The notes under the pieces: model-generated | Databases searched by the model: none | What the model was told of the DNA's origin: nothing | What the model saw: the letters and a program-made list of their open reading frames with translations, nothing else | Shown: piece by piece, positions 32,331 to 40,771 of the stretch | Numbering within the stretch: position 1 is the stretch's first letter | How the letters are laid out: the number at the start of each line of letters is the position of its first letter | Made by a program: the position numbers and the translations under genes | Assembly (NCBI GenBank): GCA_965658355.1 | Contig: CBFHRX010000001.1 | Span: 1-64,000, forward strand | Direction: 5' to 3' | Source: UBA11891 sp965658355 | Lineage (GTDB): Bacteria > Bacteroidota > Bacteroidia > Flavobacteriales > Flavobacteriaceae | DNA length: 64,000 nt

Positions 32331-34277
32331 TTACACTTCAAAAGTAGAAATACTTTCTGATATTTCTGCTTGTATTTTCTTTATAAAACCTTCTACCGAA
32401 AGTGATCCAAGATCCCCTTCTTTATGCTTTCGTACAGAGATATTTTCATTCTCAGCTTCTTGTTCTCCTACGATGAGCATGAAAGGTACCTTACTAAGTT
32501 CTGCCTCCCGGATCTTTTTACCGATCGTCTCATTTCGGTTGTCCAAGAGGGCGCGAATTTCGTTATTTTCTAGGATATTTAAAACTTTCTGAGCGTATTT
32601 TTCGTGTTTCTCACTGACGCACAATATGCTAACCTGCTGAGGAGAGAGCCACAAAGGAAAATTTCCTGCCGTGTGTTCCAACAAAATTGCCACAAATCGT
32701 TCGAGGCTTCCAAAGGGGGCTCTGTGAATCATAACAGGGCGGTGCAGCTCATTGTCACTCCCTTTGTAGGTTAGATCAAATCGTTCGGGAAGATTATAAT
32801 CTACTTGTATGGTCCCGAGTTGCCATTTTCGCCCTAGGGCGTCACGTACCATAAAATCAAGCTTTGGACCGTAGAAGGCGGCTTCGCCTTCTTCAATCAC
32901 ATACGTCAGGTTTTTCTCTTTTGTAGCATTGATGATAGCGGCTTCCGCTAATTCCCAATTTTCTGATGAACCGATATATTTTTCAGGCTTTTTCGGGTCT
33001 CGAATGGATACTTGTGCCACAAAATCTTCAAAACCCAAAGAACCAAAAACATACAAGACTAAATCAATTACTTTTTTGAATTCTTCGTCTAATTGATTGG
33101 GCATACAGAAGATATGGGCATCGTCTTGTGTAAACCCTCTAACTCTTGTTAATCCATGTAATTCACCACTTTGCTCGTATCGATAGACAGTTCCAAATTC
33201 AGCATAGCGTTTGGGTAGCTCCCGATAACTCCAAGGTTTGGCATTGTAAATTTCACAATGATGTGGGCAATTCATTGGCTTTAGTAAAAAACTTTCTCCG
33301 TCAACAGGGGTTTCTATTGGCTGAAAGCTGTCGGCGCCATATTTTTCATAGTGACCAGAGGTCATATACAATTCTTTGTTTCCGATATGAGGAGAGATGA
33401 CTTGTTCATAGCCTCCTTTACGTTGGGCTTCTTTTAAAAAGTTTTCCAATCGTTCTCTAAGGGCAGCTCCTTTGGGAAGCCATAGCGGTAAGCCTTGGCC
33501 TACTTTTTGCGAAAAGGTAAAAAGCTCCAATTCTTTCCCGAGCTTTCTGTGATCTCTTTTTTTGGCCTCTTCTAGGCGTTGTAAGTATTCGGTTAATTCC
33601 TTTTGTTTGGGGAACGAGATGCCGTAAATACGGGTAAGTTGGGTGTTGTTTTCATCTCCTCTCCAATAGGCTCCTGCAATATTTAGTAGTTTGACCGCTT
33701 TTACAAATCCAGTGTGTGGGATGTGTCCACCTCTACAGAGGTCTGTAAAATCGGCATGATCACAAAATGTGATGGTTCCATCTTCTAGATTTTCAATCAG
33801 CTCAAGCTTGTAAGGGTTTTCTTCATTTTGATAGAATTCTAAGGCTTGTTCCTTAGTAGCAGAACGCATTTGAAAAGCATGTTTTTCTCTTGCAAAGGCA
33901 AGAAACTGTTTTTCAAGAGTTGCCAGGTCTTTTTCGCTTATTGTCTCTGTTCCAAAATCCACATCGTAATAGAAACCATTCTCGATGGCTGGACCAATGG
34001 TTAATTTAGCAGTAGGGTATAGCGCGACTATTGTTTGCGCTAATATATGGGCAGAGGAGTGCCAAAAGGCTGTTTGTCCTTCAGGATCTTTCCAGGTGAA
34101 TAACTTGAGATCCCCGTCTTCGTTGAGTGGAGTTGCCGTTTCAACGGTTTGTTGGTTGAATTCGGCCGAAAGCACATTTCGTGCTAAGCCTTCGCTAATG
34201 CTTTGGGCAACTTCTAATACAGTTGTTCCGGGGGCATATTCTCTGACACTCTGGTCGGGAAATTTGATTGCAATCAT
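32331..34277 (-). CDS. thrS: Threonyl-tRNA synthetase
   Basis: 648-residue class II aminoacyl-tRNA synthetase. Order of domains: TGS (1-60), editing/SAD domain (about 75-225, with HSSAHILAQ and a C-R-G-G-H-I-P-H-T-G zinc-type motif), catalytic core (about 250-540; motif 2 is around FGTVYRYEQSGELHGLTRVRGF, motif 3 around HRAPFGSLERFVAILLEH) and a C-terminal anticodon-binding domain. Zinc ligands Cys and His are visible in PMNCPHHCEIY. It has its own near-consensus promoter and leads thrS-infC-rpmI-rplT. Confidence 0.97.
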   Translation of the reverse strand: MIAIKFPDQSVREYAPGTTVLEVAQSISEGLARNVLSAEFNQQTVETATPLNEDGDLKLFTWKDPEGQTAFWHSSAHILAQTIVALYPTAKLTIGPAIENGFYYDVDFGTETISEKDLATLEKQFLAFAREKHAFQMRSATKEQALEFYQNEENPYKLELIENLEDGTITFCDHADFTDLCRGGHIPHTGFVKAVKLLNIAGAYWRGDENNTQLTRIYGISFPKQKELTEYLQRLEEAKKRDHRKLGKELELFTFSQKVGQGLPLWLPKGAALRERLENFLKEAQRKGGYEQVISPHIGNKELYMTSGHYEKYGADSFQPIETPVDGESFLLKPMNCPHHCEIYNAKPWSYRELPKRYAEFGTVYRYEQSGELHGLTRVRGFTQDDAHIFCMPNQLDEEFKKVIDLVLYVFGSLGFEDFVAQVSIRDPKKPEKYIGSSENWELAEAAIINATKEKNLTYVIEEGEAAFYGPKLDFMVRDALGRKWQLGTIQVDYNLPERFDLTYKGSDNELHRPVMIHRAPFGSLERFVAILLEHTAGNFPLWLSPQQVSILCVSEKHEKYAQKVLNILENNEIRALLDNRNETIGKKIREAELSKVPFMLIVGEQEAENENISVRKHKEGDLGSLSVEGFIKKIQAEISESISTFEV

Positions 34278-34295
34278 AGTTTCTTGTAGAACGCT

Positions 34296-34327
34296 GCAAA
34301 GATAAGGCTTCCGTTCAGCTAATCAAA
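34296..34327 (-). promoter_or_regulatory. Consensus promoter of thrS-infC-rpmI-rplT
   Basis: On the minus strand a TTTG (34327-34324), a spacer of exactly 19 bases, and TATCTTTGC (34304-34296), a perfect match to the Bacteroidota -33/-7 consensus. The box ends 18 bases before the thrS ATG. Confidence 0.85.
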
Positions 34328-34333
34328 CAACTA

Positions 34334-34567
34334 TTACTTCTTCTTAGCATTTCTTGGCCCCAATAAGCCGTTTGTAATCGTTCGTATCCCCCAAAACCCC
34401 ATTATTATGGAGACGGCAGTTACAAGAAGTCCTACAATTAAGACTGGATAATACAAAGGATGCCCTTCATTTTGAAAAGCCTGATGCATAATGACAGGTC
34501 CCGTAAAAGCGAGTATCATAAAGCTTGCCATTCGTTTTAATCCTTTTTTTAAAAGAGTGGTATCCAT
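34334..34567 (-). CDS. Small two-helix membrane protein (DUF6095-like)
   Basis: 77 residues from the ATG at 34567 (a GTG directly upstream is less likely). Two hydrophobic helices (about 14-27 and 38-62) flank an FQNEGHPLYYPVLI segment; a basic tail PRNAKKK ends the protein. The KGLKR...AFTGPVIMHQAFQNEGHPLYYPVL pattern looks like the flavobacterial DUF6095 family, whose function is unknown; this is from memory of the family, not a search. It starts 21 bases after murQ and is probably cotranscribed with it. Confidence 0.75.
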   Translation of the reverse strand: MDTTLLKKGLKRMASFMILAFTGPVIMHQAFQNEGHPLYYPVLIVGLLVTAVSIIMGFWGIRTITNGLLGPRNAKKK

Positions 34568-34588
34568 CACGAAAGAGGTATTGATTGA

Positions 34589-35413
34589 CTAGCTATTTTG
34601 ATTTTCATTAAAGGCGATTACCGCTTTACGAACAGACCCGTATTTTGCGAGTAGTTTTTCCGATTCTGAATAGGTGAGCCCGGTTTCCGCTACGACCATT
34701 TTACAGGCTCTATCCTGAAGTTTGTCGTTGTTAAGTTGCATGTCCACCATTTTGTTGCCTTTTACTTTCCCCATGGCGATCATGCTACAGGTGGTAATCC
34801 GATTGAGAATTAATTTTTGTGCGGTACCGGCTTTTAGTCTAGAACTTCCCGTCACAAATTCAGGTCCTACAATGACTTCAATAGGGAAGTCGGCATATTG
34901 TGAGAGCGGGGCTTGGGGGTTGCAACTAATACTGGCCGTTTTTATCTTGTTTTCCTGACAGATTTTTAAGCCATTGACGACATAGGGTGTGGTACCCGAT
35001 GCAGCAATCCCCACTACAAAATCCGTATCGTTTATTTGGTGTGAGCTAAGATCCTCCCATGCCTGAGTAGGGCTGTCTTCAGCATCTTCAACGGCAGTAG
35101 TCAGTGCCTTTTGGCCTCCTGCTATAAGCCCAACAACTTGAGAGGGGTCGGTTCCAAAGGTAGGTGGACATTCAGAGGCGTCTAGTACTCCCAAACGGCC
35201 GCTTGTGCCCGCTCCGATATAAAAAAGGCGGCCCCCTTTTTGAAAAGAGCGGACAATTTGTTCAATGAGTTTTTCTAATTCAGGAGTTACTTTGGCAACT
35301 GCTTGCACTGCGATTTCATCTTCCTGTTGCATCCCTTGAATCAATTCCAGGATTGATTTGTTTTCCAAATCACTATGACGGGAATCCTGCTCTGTTATTT
35401 TTTTAAAATTCAT
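34589..35413 (-). CDS. murQ: N-acetylmuramic acid 6-phosphate etherase
   Basis: 274-residue SIS-domain enzyme cleaving the lactyl ether of MurNAc-6-phosphate to give GlcNAc-6-phosphate, part of peptidoglycan recycling. Motifs: GAGTSGRLGVLDASECPPTFGT with the catalytic Glu in ASECPP, the GLIAGGQKALTTAVEDAEDS stretch, and the C-terminal NNDKLQDRACKMVVAETGLTY. It is about 25 residues shorter than E. coli MurQ, which is common in Bacteroidota. A DUF6095-like gene follows. Confidence 0.93.
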   Translation of the reverse strand: MNFKKITEQDSRHSDLENKSILELIQGMQQEDEIAVQAVAKVTPELEKLIEQIVRSFQKGGRLFYIGAGTSGRLGVLDASECPPTFGTDPSQVVGLIAGGQKALTTAVEDAEDSPTQAWEDLSSHQINDTDFVVGIAASGTTPYVVNGLKICQENKIKTASISCNPQAPLSQYADFPIEVIVGPEFVTGSSRLKAGTAQKLILNRITTCSMIAMGKVKGNKMVDMQLNNDKLQDRACKMVVAETGLTYSESEKLLAKYGSVRKAVIAFNENQNS

Positions 35414-35431
35414 TGCTTAAAAATAAAGCAA

Positions 35432-35458
35432 AAAAAAACGCTACCGAAGTAGCGTTTT
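35432..35458 (-). terminator. Intrinsic terminator of icd (UUCG loop)
   Basis: On the minus strand ACGCTAC-TTCG-GTAGCGT followed by eight or nine T. The stable UUCG tetraloop and U-tract make this a strong terminator just after the icd stop and before murQ. Confidence 0.9.
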
Positions 35459-35462
35459 GATT

Positions 35463-36689
35463 TTAGCGAAGCTTAGCGTCTAAATTTTCCTTCAGAGCAT
35501 CCAGGAATTGCTGAGTGGTCAGGTAGTGAGATTCATTCATGTTTTTTTCATGAATTAAAAGAGCTAAATCTTTCGTCATCTTTCCACTTTCAATTGTTTC
35601 AATACAAACAGCTTCAAGGGTAGCACAAAAATCAATCAAAGCTTGATTTTCATCAAGTTTCCCTCTGTGGGCAAGCCCTCTCGTCCAAGCAAAGATAGAG
35701 GCAATAGGATTGGTTGAGGTCGCTTTTCCTTGTTGGTGTTGTCGGTAGTGGCGGGTTACAGTACCATGGGCAGCTTCTGCCTCCATTGTGATGCCATCGG
35801 GAGTAACCAATGTTGACGTCATCAAGCCAAGAGAACCGAAGCCCTGTGCAACAGTATCGGATTGTACATCACCGTCATAATTTTTACAGGCCCATACAAA
35901 CCCACCATTCCATTTCATAGCAGCCGCTACCATGTCGTCAATCAAACGGTGCTCATAGGTAATCCCGGCTGCTTCAAAACGATCTTTGAATTCAGCATCA
36001 AAAACCTCTTGAAAAATATCTTTGAAGCGACCGTCATAGGCTTTCATGATGGTATTTTTGGTCGAAAGGTATAAAGGCCATCCTTTGTCTAGGGCACGAT
36101 TCATACACGAACGTGCAAAGCCATAAATCGAGGAATCGATATTGTACATGCTCATGGCAACTCCATCCTCTTGGAAATTATATACTTCCCAAGATTGTGC
36201 TTCGCTTCCGTCTTCAGGCGTAAAGGTCATGGTTAGTTTTCCTTTCCCTTTTGTGACGATATCAGTGGCTTTATACTGATCTCCAAAAGCGTGTCGACCG
36301 ATACAAATTGGCTTGGTCCATCCTTGCACATAACGCGGGACATTGCTCATAATGATGGGCTCACGGAAGACCGTTCCTCCTACGATATTACGAATGGTTC
36401 CGTTAGGAGAGCGATACATTTTTTTAAGTTTAAATTCTTCTACTCTTCCTTCGTCAGGTGTGATAGTCGCACACTTTATCCCAACATTGTATTTTTTAAT
36501 CGCTTCTGCAGCGTCAATCGTGATTTGATCATCCGTTTGATCTCTGCTTTCTATCCCTAGATCGTAGTATAATAATTCAACGTCTAGGTAGGGAAGGATT
36601 AATTGTTCTTTGATAAACTTCCATATGATGCGTGTCATTTCGTCACCATCAATCTCAACAACTGGGTTTGCAACTTTAATTTTTGACAT
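35463..36689 (-). CDS. icd: NADP-dependent isocitrate dehydrogenase, eukaryote-like type
   Basis: 408-residue homodimeric IDH converting isocitrate to 2-oxoglutarate with NADP+. The start MSKIKVANPVVEIDGDEMTRIIW, the substrate segment SPNGTIRNIVGGTVFREPI, the NYDGDVQSDTVAQGFGSLGLM metal-binding region and the EAAHGTVTRHYRQHQQGK cofactor loop follow the eukaryotic cytosolic/mitochondrial IDH subfamily (about 410 residues) rather than E. coli Icd. A TATATTTGC box (36720-36712, minus) lies 22 bases before the ATG. It is flanked by terminators and appears monocistronic. Confidence 0.95.
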   Translation of the reverse strand: MSKIKVANPVVEIDGDEMTRIIWKFIKEQLILPYLDVELLYYDLGIESRDQTDDQITIDAAEAIKKYNVGIKCATITPDEGRVEEFKLKKMYRSPNGTIRNIVGGTVFREPIIMSNVPRYVQGWTKPICIGRHAFGDQYKATDIVTKGKGKLTMTFTPEDGSEAQSWEVYNFQEDGVAMSMYNIDSSIYGFARSCMNRALDKGWPLYLSTKNTIMKAYDGRFKDIFQEVFDAEFKDRFEAAGITYEHRLIDDMVAAAMKWNGGFVWACKNYDGDVQSDTVAQGFGSLGLMTSTLVTPDGITMEAEAAHGTVTRHYRQHQQGKATSTNPIASIFAWTRGLAHRGKLDENQALIDFCATLEAVCIETIESGKMTKDLALLIHEKNMNESHYLTTQQFLDALKENLDAKLR

Positions 36690-36711
36690 TTTGTGTGTAT
36701 TGGTTTCGCTT

Positions 36712-36720
36712 GCAAATATA
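36712..36720 (-). promoter_or_regulatory. -7 promoter box of icd
   Basis: TATATTTGC on the minus strand matches TAnnTTTGC exactly, 22 bases before the icd ATG. No clear TTTG is found 17-23 bases upstream of it. Confidence 0.6.
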
Positions 36721-36755
36721 CAACCGAAAGCGTTTAAATTATTTTGGTTTCGGGC

Positions 36756-36785
36756 AAAAAAAAAGATTGCCGAAGCAATCTTTTT
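36756..36785 (-). terminator. Intrinsic terminator of rplS (UUCG loop)
   Basis: On the minus strand AAAAAGATTGC-TTCG-GCAATCTTTTTTTTT, directly after the rplS stop. Confidence 0.9.
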
Positions 36786-36794
36786 GTTAAATAT

Positions 36795-37145
36795 CTAACG
36801 TCTCGCTTCTTTGATACGAGCTTTTTTACCACGCAATTGCTTGAAGTAGTAAATACGTGAACGTCGCACTTTTCCGCGGCTGTTCACTTCAATTTTCTGC
36901 AAGGCAGGTAAATTGATAGGGAATATTCTTTCTACTCCGACGGTTCCAGACATTTTACGAATGGTAAAGGTTTTGGAAAGTCCTGTTCCTTTCACCTGGA
37001 TGACAACGCCTTTAAAGAACTGGGTTCTTGACTTTTCACCTTCTCGGATTTCGTAATAAACAGTGATGGTGTCACCGCTTGAGAATTCAGGAAAATCCTT
37101 TTTCTCAATATACTGGTCTTGTACGTAGCTAATTAATTGTTCCAT
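36795..37145 (-). CDS. rplS: 50S ribosomal protein L19
   Basis: 116 residues from the ATG at 37145 (MEQLISYVQDQYIEKKDFPEF). A longer in-frame reading exists but would extend into the apparent leader. Typical L19 features: FSSGDTITVYYEIREGEKSRTQFFKGVVI, the TFTIRKMSGTVGVERIFP segment and the basic end VRRSRIYYFKQLRGKKARIKE. It contacts both subunits at an intersubunit bridge. It has a consensus promoter, a roughly 60-base leader with potential structure, and its own terminator, so it seems separable from trmD upstream. Confidence 0.96.
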   Translation of the reverse strand: MEQLISYVQDQYIEKKDFPEFSSGDTITVYYEIREGEKSRTQFFKGVVIQVKGTGLSKTFTIRKMSGTVGVERIFPINLPALQKIEVNSRGKVRRSRIYYFKQLRGKKARIKEARR

Positions 37146-37171
37146 GTTTAGCTTTCTTTTTGTTTGTGCAG

Positions 37172-37201
37172 GGAACATACACGTGTATCGTCAGTGGTTC
37201 C
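37172..37201 (-). other. Possible structured leader of rplS mRNA
   Basis: Minus strand: GGAAC (37201-37197), eight bases, a 12-base perfect palindrome ATACACGTGTAT (37188-37177), then GTTCC (37176-37172), so an outer and an inner stem can form. It lies in the 5' leader, 26 bases before the L19 start. No U-tract follows, so it is not a terminator. Confidence 0.45.
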
Positions 37202-37210
37202 GTTGCGAGT

Positions 37211-37242
37211 GCAAAATTAAAGAATTAAATCAATAATACAAA
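37211..37242 (-). promoter_or_regulatory. Consensus promoter of rplS
   Basis: Minus strand TTTG (37242-37239), a 19-base spacer, TAATTTTGC (37219-37211): an exact match to the Bacteroidota consensus. The predicted start near 37205 leaves a leader of about 60 bases. Confidence 0.88.
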
Positions 37243-37259
37243 TGAATGTTTATGACAAA

Positions 37260-37934
37260 TTACTCCAGGAGATCAGGGCGAAGCGTTTGAGTTCGTTCAA
37301 GTGCTTTTTGCATTCTCCACTCTTCAATTGCTGGGGTATTGCCCGAAGAAAGAATTTCAGGTATTTTCCAGTCCTTGTAATCAGCAGGGCGAGTGTAAAC
37401 GGGAGGCGCTAGTAAATTGTCTTGAAAGCTATCAGAAAGCGCCGAAGATTCATCACCCAAAACGCCGGGAATGAGTCGAATTATGCTGTCGCAAAAGACG
37501 GCGGCAGCAAGCTCTCCACCAGACAGTACAAAATCACCAATAGATAGTTCTCTTGTGATCAAATGGTCTCGTACACGTTGGTCCACACCTTTGTAGTGCC
37601 CACAAAGAATGATTATGTTTTCCTTTAGAGAACACTCATTGGCAATTTTTTGATTCAATCGGCTTCCATCCGGTGTCATATAAATGACTTCATCATAGTC
37701 TCTTTCTTTTTTAAGATCTTGAATGCAGCGATCAATAGGACCAATCATCATGACCATTCCAGCGCCCCCACCATAGGGGTAGTCGTCTACTTGGCGGTAT
37801 TTGTTTTCGCCATATTGACGCAAATCATGAAGGTGAATACTAACTTTTTGATTTTCCTGCGCACGTTTTACTATGGAAGCTGAAAAAGGACTTTCCAATA
37901 GTTCTGGCAATAGCGTAATAATATCAATTCGCAT
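37260..37934 (-). CDS. trmD: tRNA (guanine-N1-)-methyltransferase
   Basis: 224-residue SPOUT-class enzyme that methylates G37 of tRNAs, preventing frameshifts. The trefoil-knot SAM site is visible as LCGHYKGVDQRV and ELSIGDFVLSGGELAA, with GGGAGMVM near 59. The C-terminal lobe is present (VYTRPADYKDWKIPEILSSGNTPAIEEWR). A TACCTTTG box on the minus strand (37946-37939) lies just 4 bases before the ATG, so its own transcript would be leaderless or the promoter is not real. rplS follows after a 114-base gap. Confidence 0.95.
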   Translation of the reverse strand: MRIDIITLLPELLESPFSASIVKRAQENQKVSIHLHDLRQYGENKYRQVDDYPYGGGAGMVMMIGPIDRCIQDLKKERDYDEVIYMTPDGSRLNQKIANECSLKENIIILCGHYKGVDQRVRDHLITRELSIGDFVLSGGELAAAVFCDSIIRLIPGVLGDESSALSDSFQDNLLAPPVYTRPADYKDWKIPEILSSGNTPAIEEWRMQKALERTQTLRPDLLE

Positions 37935-37984
37935 GTTTCAAAGGTACGGGAATCACCTTTAGTTGTCTTTCTTTTTTGGGCGAT

Positions 37985-39367
37985 TTAATTTCTGAAAATG
38001 ATTCTTTCGTTTGCTGGGGTTAGGAAAAGAATAGATTCAATAGTGTCTTCATTGATATTTTCGAGCGCCGAAATGTCTGTGATCGCTTCTCCGTTGATTT
38101 CAAGTATCACACTTCCTTCTTCAATCCCATACATGGATAGAATTCGGTTGTTGGTGTTGACAATCATCACGCCTTTGTCGAGCTCCTTTTTCCGCATTTG
38201 TTCTGGAGATAGATTTTTTAATTCCATACTGTAAAAGCGAGTGCGGCTTAGTTTTTTCAATTCGACAACTACCGTTTTTTGGACCCCGTCTCTAACATAG
38301 ATAACGCTTACTAAATCTCCAGGACGTTTACTAGAGAGGTAGCCTGTTAGATCCGAAAACTTATTGATCTTTGTCCCGTCCACACTTTTAATGATGTCTT
38401 TGGTTTGCAGACCAGCAGCTTTGGCTCCTAGACCTTCTTCGAGCTCCATGATATAAAAGCCTTCTGTCTCCTCAATTTCTAGGTATTCGGCAATTTTTGA
38501 ATTTAAGGCTCGTCCACTGACCCCCAAAAGCCCTTTTTGGACATTCCCGAATTCTAAAATATCTTCAAAAACTTTTCGTGCTATATTACTGGGAACGGCA
38601 AATGAATACCCTACAAATCCACCACCTACAGAGGTAATAGCGGTATTGATGCCGACTAATTCTCCTTTGGTGTTGACCAAAGCACCGCCGCTATTGCCGA
38701 CATTGACAGCTGCATCGGTTTGAATAAAAGATTGATTTTTTTGATCCTCCTGATTAAGGTCCCTCGATTTGGCACTAATGATTCCAGCTGTTACCGTAGA
38801 GTTCAGGTTAAAGGGATTTCCTACAGCCAAAACCCATTCCCCTACTTTTGAGCTATCAGAATCACCAAAAGTGATATAGTTAAATTGGTAATCCCCTTTG
38901 ATTTTTAGGACCGCAATATCGGTGTAGGCATCGGTGCCAATAAGCTCTGCTTCATAGGTCTTGTTATCATTTGTAGTCACTTCAATACTAGTGGCATCAT
39001 CAATTACGTGGTTGTTGGTGATGATAAGCCCATCCGAGGAGACGACAACCCCTGAGCCTGTTCCAATTTTTTCGGGCATGTTTTCACCATAAAGATTTCG
39101 CATCCACCAAGATTGGCGATTGTCATAGGATCCTATGTTTTTAATGTGTACTACCCCATCAATGACCTTATCAATTGTTTTGGTGAAATCATTTTCTAGG
39201 CCGGTTGTGTTAAGTGGGTAATTGACGGGGGTAACTGTTGGGAGATTGTAGTTCCTATTTTGAGTGTCTTTCAAGGGGGGAGTAGCAGGGTTGAAATAAT
39301 CAAACACAAGGTAGCTAAACAAGGAGCTTATGCAAGCAACTAGTACTAAGGGAATAATTTTTTTCAT
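37985..39367 (-). CDS. Do/HtrA-family periplasmic serine protease
   Basis: 460 residues from the ATG at 39367 (MKKIIPLVLVACISSLFSYLVF, an N-terminal signal or anchor). The trypsin-like domain carries the catalytic triad His120 (ITNNHVID), Asp150 (AYTDIAVL) and Ser226 (VNVGNSGGAL). Two PDZ domains follow (about 265-365 and 375-460), the first with a GLLGVSGR-type start, as in DegP/DegQ proteases that degrade or refold misfolded envelope proteins. The start was moved 7 codons downstream of the longest frame because of the signal peptide; a TAATTTTG box (39397-39390, minus) lies 22 bases upstream. Confidence 0.93.
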   Translation of the reverse strand: MKKIIPLVLVACISSLFSYLVFDYFNPATPPLKDTQNRNYNLPTVTPVNYPLNTTGLENDFTKTIDKVIDGVVHIKNIGSYDNRQSWWMRNLYGENMPEKIGTGSGVVVSSDGLIITNNHVIDDATSIEVTTNDNKTYEAELIGTDAYTDIAVLKIKGDYQFNYITFGDSDSSKVGEWVLAVGNPFNLNSTVTAGIISAKSRDLNQEDQKNQSFIQTDAAVNVGNSGGALVNTKGELVGINTAITSVGGGFVGYSFAVPSNIARKVFEDILEFGNVQKGLLGVSGRALNSKIAEYLEIEETEGFYIMELEEGLGAKAAGLQTKDIIKSVDGTKINKFSDLTGYLSSKRPGDLVSVIYVRDGVQKTVVVELKKLSRTRFYSMELKNLSPEQMRKKELDKGVMIVNTNNRILSMYGIEEGSVILEINGEAITDISALENINEDTIESILFLTPANERIIFRN

Positions 39368-39389
39368 ACAATTTCTTTTTAATAACATT

Positions 39390-39397
39390 CAAAATTA
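39390..39397 (-). promoter_or_regulatory. -7 promoter box of the HtrA-family gene
   Basis: TAATTTTG on the minus strand matches TAnnTTTG, 22 bases before the ATG at 39367. No -33 TTTG at normal distance. Confidence 0.5.
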
Positions 39398-39444
39398 GAA
39401 AGATATGCGCTGTCTTCATTTTGCTTTAACTACATTTTAACAGC

Positions 39445-39474
39445 TTCGACACGAAAAAAAATAGCTTATTTTTG
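39445..39474 (+). promoter_or_regulatory. Promoter of dapF-GNAT-mltG
   Basis: TTCG at 39445-39448 (one mismatch), an 18-base spacer and TATTTTTG at 39467-39474. The ATG of dapF is only 6 bases further, so the transcript would be nearly leaderless. Confidence 0.5.
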
Positions 39475-39480
39475 GTCTCC

Positions 39481-40263
39481 ATGAATATTGCTTTTAAAAA
39501 ATACCAAGGAGCTGGAAACGACTTTATCATGATTGATAATAGGGCGATGGATTTCCCTACTCAAAATCAAAATGAATTGATTGCTAGGATGTGTGATCGA
39601 AATTTTGGTATTGGTGCGGATGGGTTGATCCTGATACAACAGCATCCTGAGGTGCCTTTTGAAATGGTCTATTTTAATTCCGATGGGCATACAAGTAGTA
39701 TGTGTGGGAACGGAGGTCGTTGTGCTGTTTCCTTTGCTAAAAGTTTAGGGCTAGTAACCCATACAGCTACTTTTCTATTTGATTCAGATGTGTACTCAGC
39801 TCAAGTAGTAGAGAAGGGGCGTATCGCACTTGCTATGCAAGATGTAAATGGGGTACAGATAGCGGAAACGCATTGTTTTTTAGATACAGGATCTCCCCAC
39901 CATGTGAGTTTTGTAGAGGCAGTTTCTACTGTAGATGTTCAAACCAGTGGCAGTGAAATTCGATACGGTGCCCCCTATGGAGAAACGGGAACGAATGTGA
40001 ATTTTGTGGAAACAAAGGCAGCGAACTGTTTTGCCATAAGAACCTATGAGCGAGGTGTTGAAGGAGAAACCTTAGCTTGTGGTACAGGGGCTGTAGCTGC
40101 TGCCATTGCTGTTCATGCTACTCAGAGAACCCACGAGACCCATCTCCAGATTGAAGCACAAGGAGGCATACTGGAAGTGAGTTTTAAAGTTGAAAAGGGC
40201 ACTTACACAGATATTCTTCTGATCGGCTCCGCTGAATATGTCTTTCAAGGGATTTACGAATGA
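39481..40263 (+). CDS. dapF: Diaminopimelate epimerase
   Basis: 260 residues from the ATG at 39481 (MNIAFKKYQGAGNDFIMID). It interconverts LL- and meso-diaminopimelate for lysine and peptidoglycan. The two catalytic cysteines are Cys75 in MCGNGGRCA and Cys200 in ACGTGAVAAA; the ERGVEGETLACGTG signature is intact. An in-frame TTG three codons upstream overlaps the -7 promoter box and is rejected. It overlaps the next gene by ATGA and leads a three-gene unit with an acetyltransferase and mltG. Confidence 0.95.
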   Translation: MNIAFKKYQGAGNDFIMIDNRAMDFPTQNQNELIARMCDRNFGIGADGLILIQQHPEVPFEMVYFNSDGHTSSMCGNGGRCAVSFAKSLGLVTHTATFLFDSDVYSAQVVEKGRIALAMQDVNGVQIAETHCFLDTGSPHHVSFVEAVSTVDVQTSGSEIRYGAPYGETGTNVNFVETKAANCFAIRTYERGVEGETLACGTGAVAAAIAVHATQRTHETHLQIEAQGGILEVSFKVEKGTYTDILLIGSAEYVFQGIYE

Positions 40264-40769
40264 AAGAAGAGGGATTTTCATTGCGAGGCCTAGAATTGTC
40301 CGATTTGGAGTTATTATTTGAGCTCGAAAACGATACCCGATATTGGAAATATGCAAGTCGTTCTGTCCCTTATACCAAGACCTTTTTAACTGAATACATA
40401 CTACAATCCCATTTCAGCATTCAAGAAGCGCAGCAGCTTCGAATGGTCGTTGTCAATAGTGATGATCAGCCTATTGGATTGGTTGACCTATTCGATGCCG
40501 ATTTTCATAATAGAAGAGCGGCCGTGGGGATTGGCATTCATCCAAATTACCAAGGCAATGGATTGGGTACGATTGCCTTACAATTAATACTGGCCTATTG
40601 TACTGAACATTTATCTTTCCATCAATTGTATTGTGATATTGATGACAACAACAAGCACAGTATACAGTTATTCGAAAAAGCAGGGTTTGTGAAAACAGGC
40701 ACTAAAATGGATTGGAATTTTTATGAGGGTGATTTTCATCCGGTTTCTATTTATCAAAAAATACTTTAA
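40260..40769 (+). CDS. GNAT-family acetyltransferase (RimJ/RimL-like)
   Basis: 169 residues. The N-terminal LRGLELSDLELLFELENDTRYWKYA and the acetyl-CoA core AAVGIGIHPNYQGNGLGTIAL (motif A, Q-G-N-G-L-G) with IQLFEKAGF (motif B) place it in the Acetyltransf_3/RimL-like subgroup, which includes protein N-terminal and antibiotic/diamine acetyltransferases. Substrate unknown. Translationally coupled to dapF (4-base overlap) and followed 2 bases later by mltG. Confidence 0.9.
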   Translation: MKEEGFSLRGLELSDLELLFELENDTRYWKYASRSVPYTKTFLTEYILQSHFSIQEAQQLRMVVVNSDDQPIGLVDLFDADFHNRRAAVGIGIHPNYQGNGLGTIALQLILAYCTEHLSFHQLYCDIDDNNKHSIQLFEKAGFVKTGTKMDWNFYEGDFHPVSIYQKIL

Positions 40770-40771
40770 CC

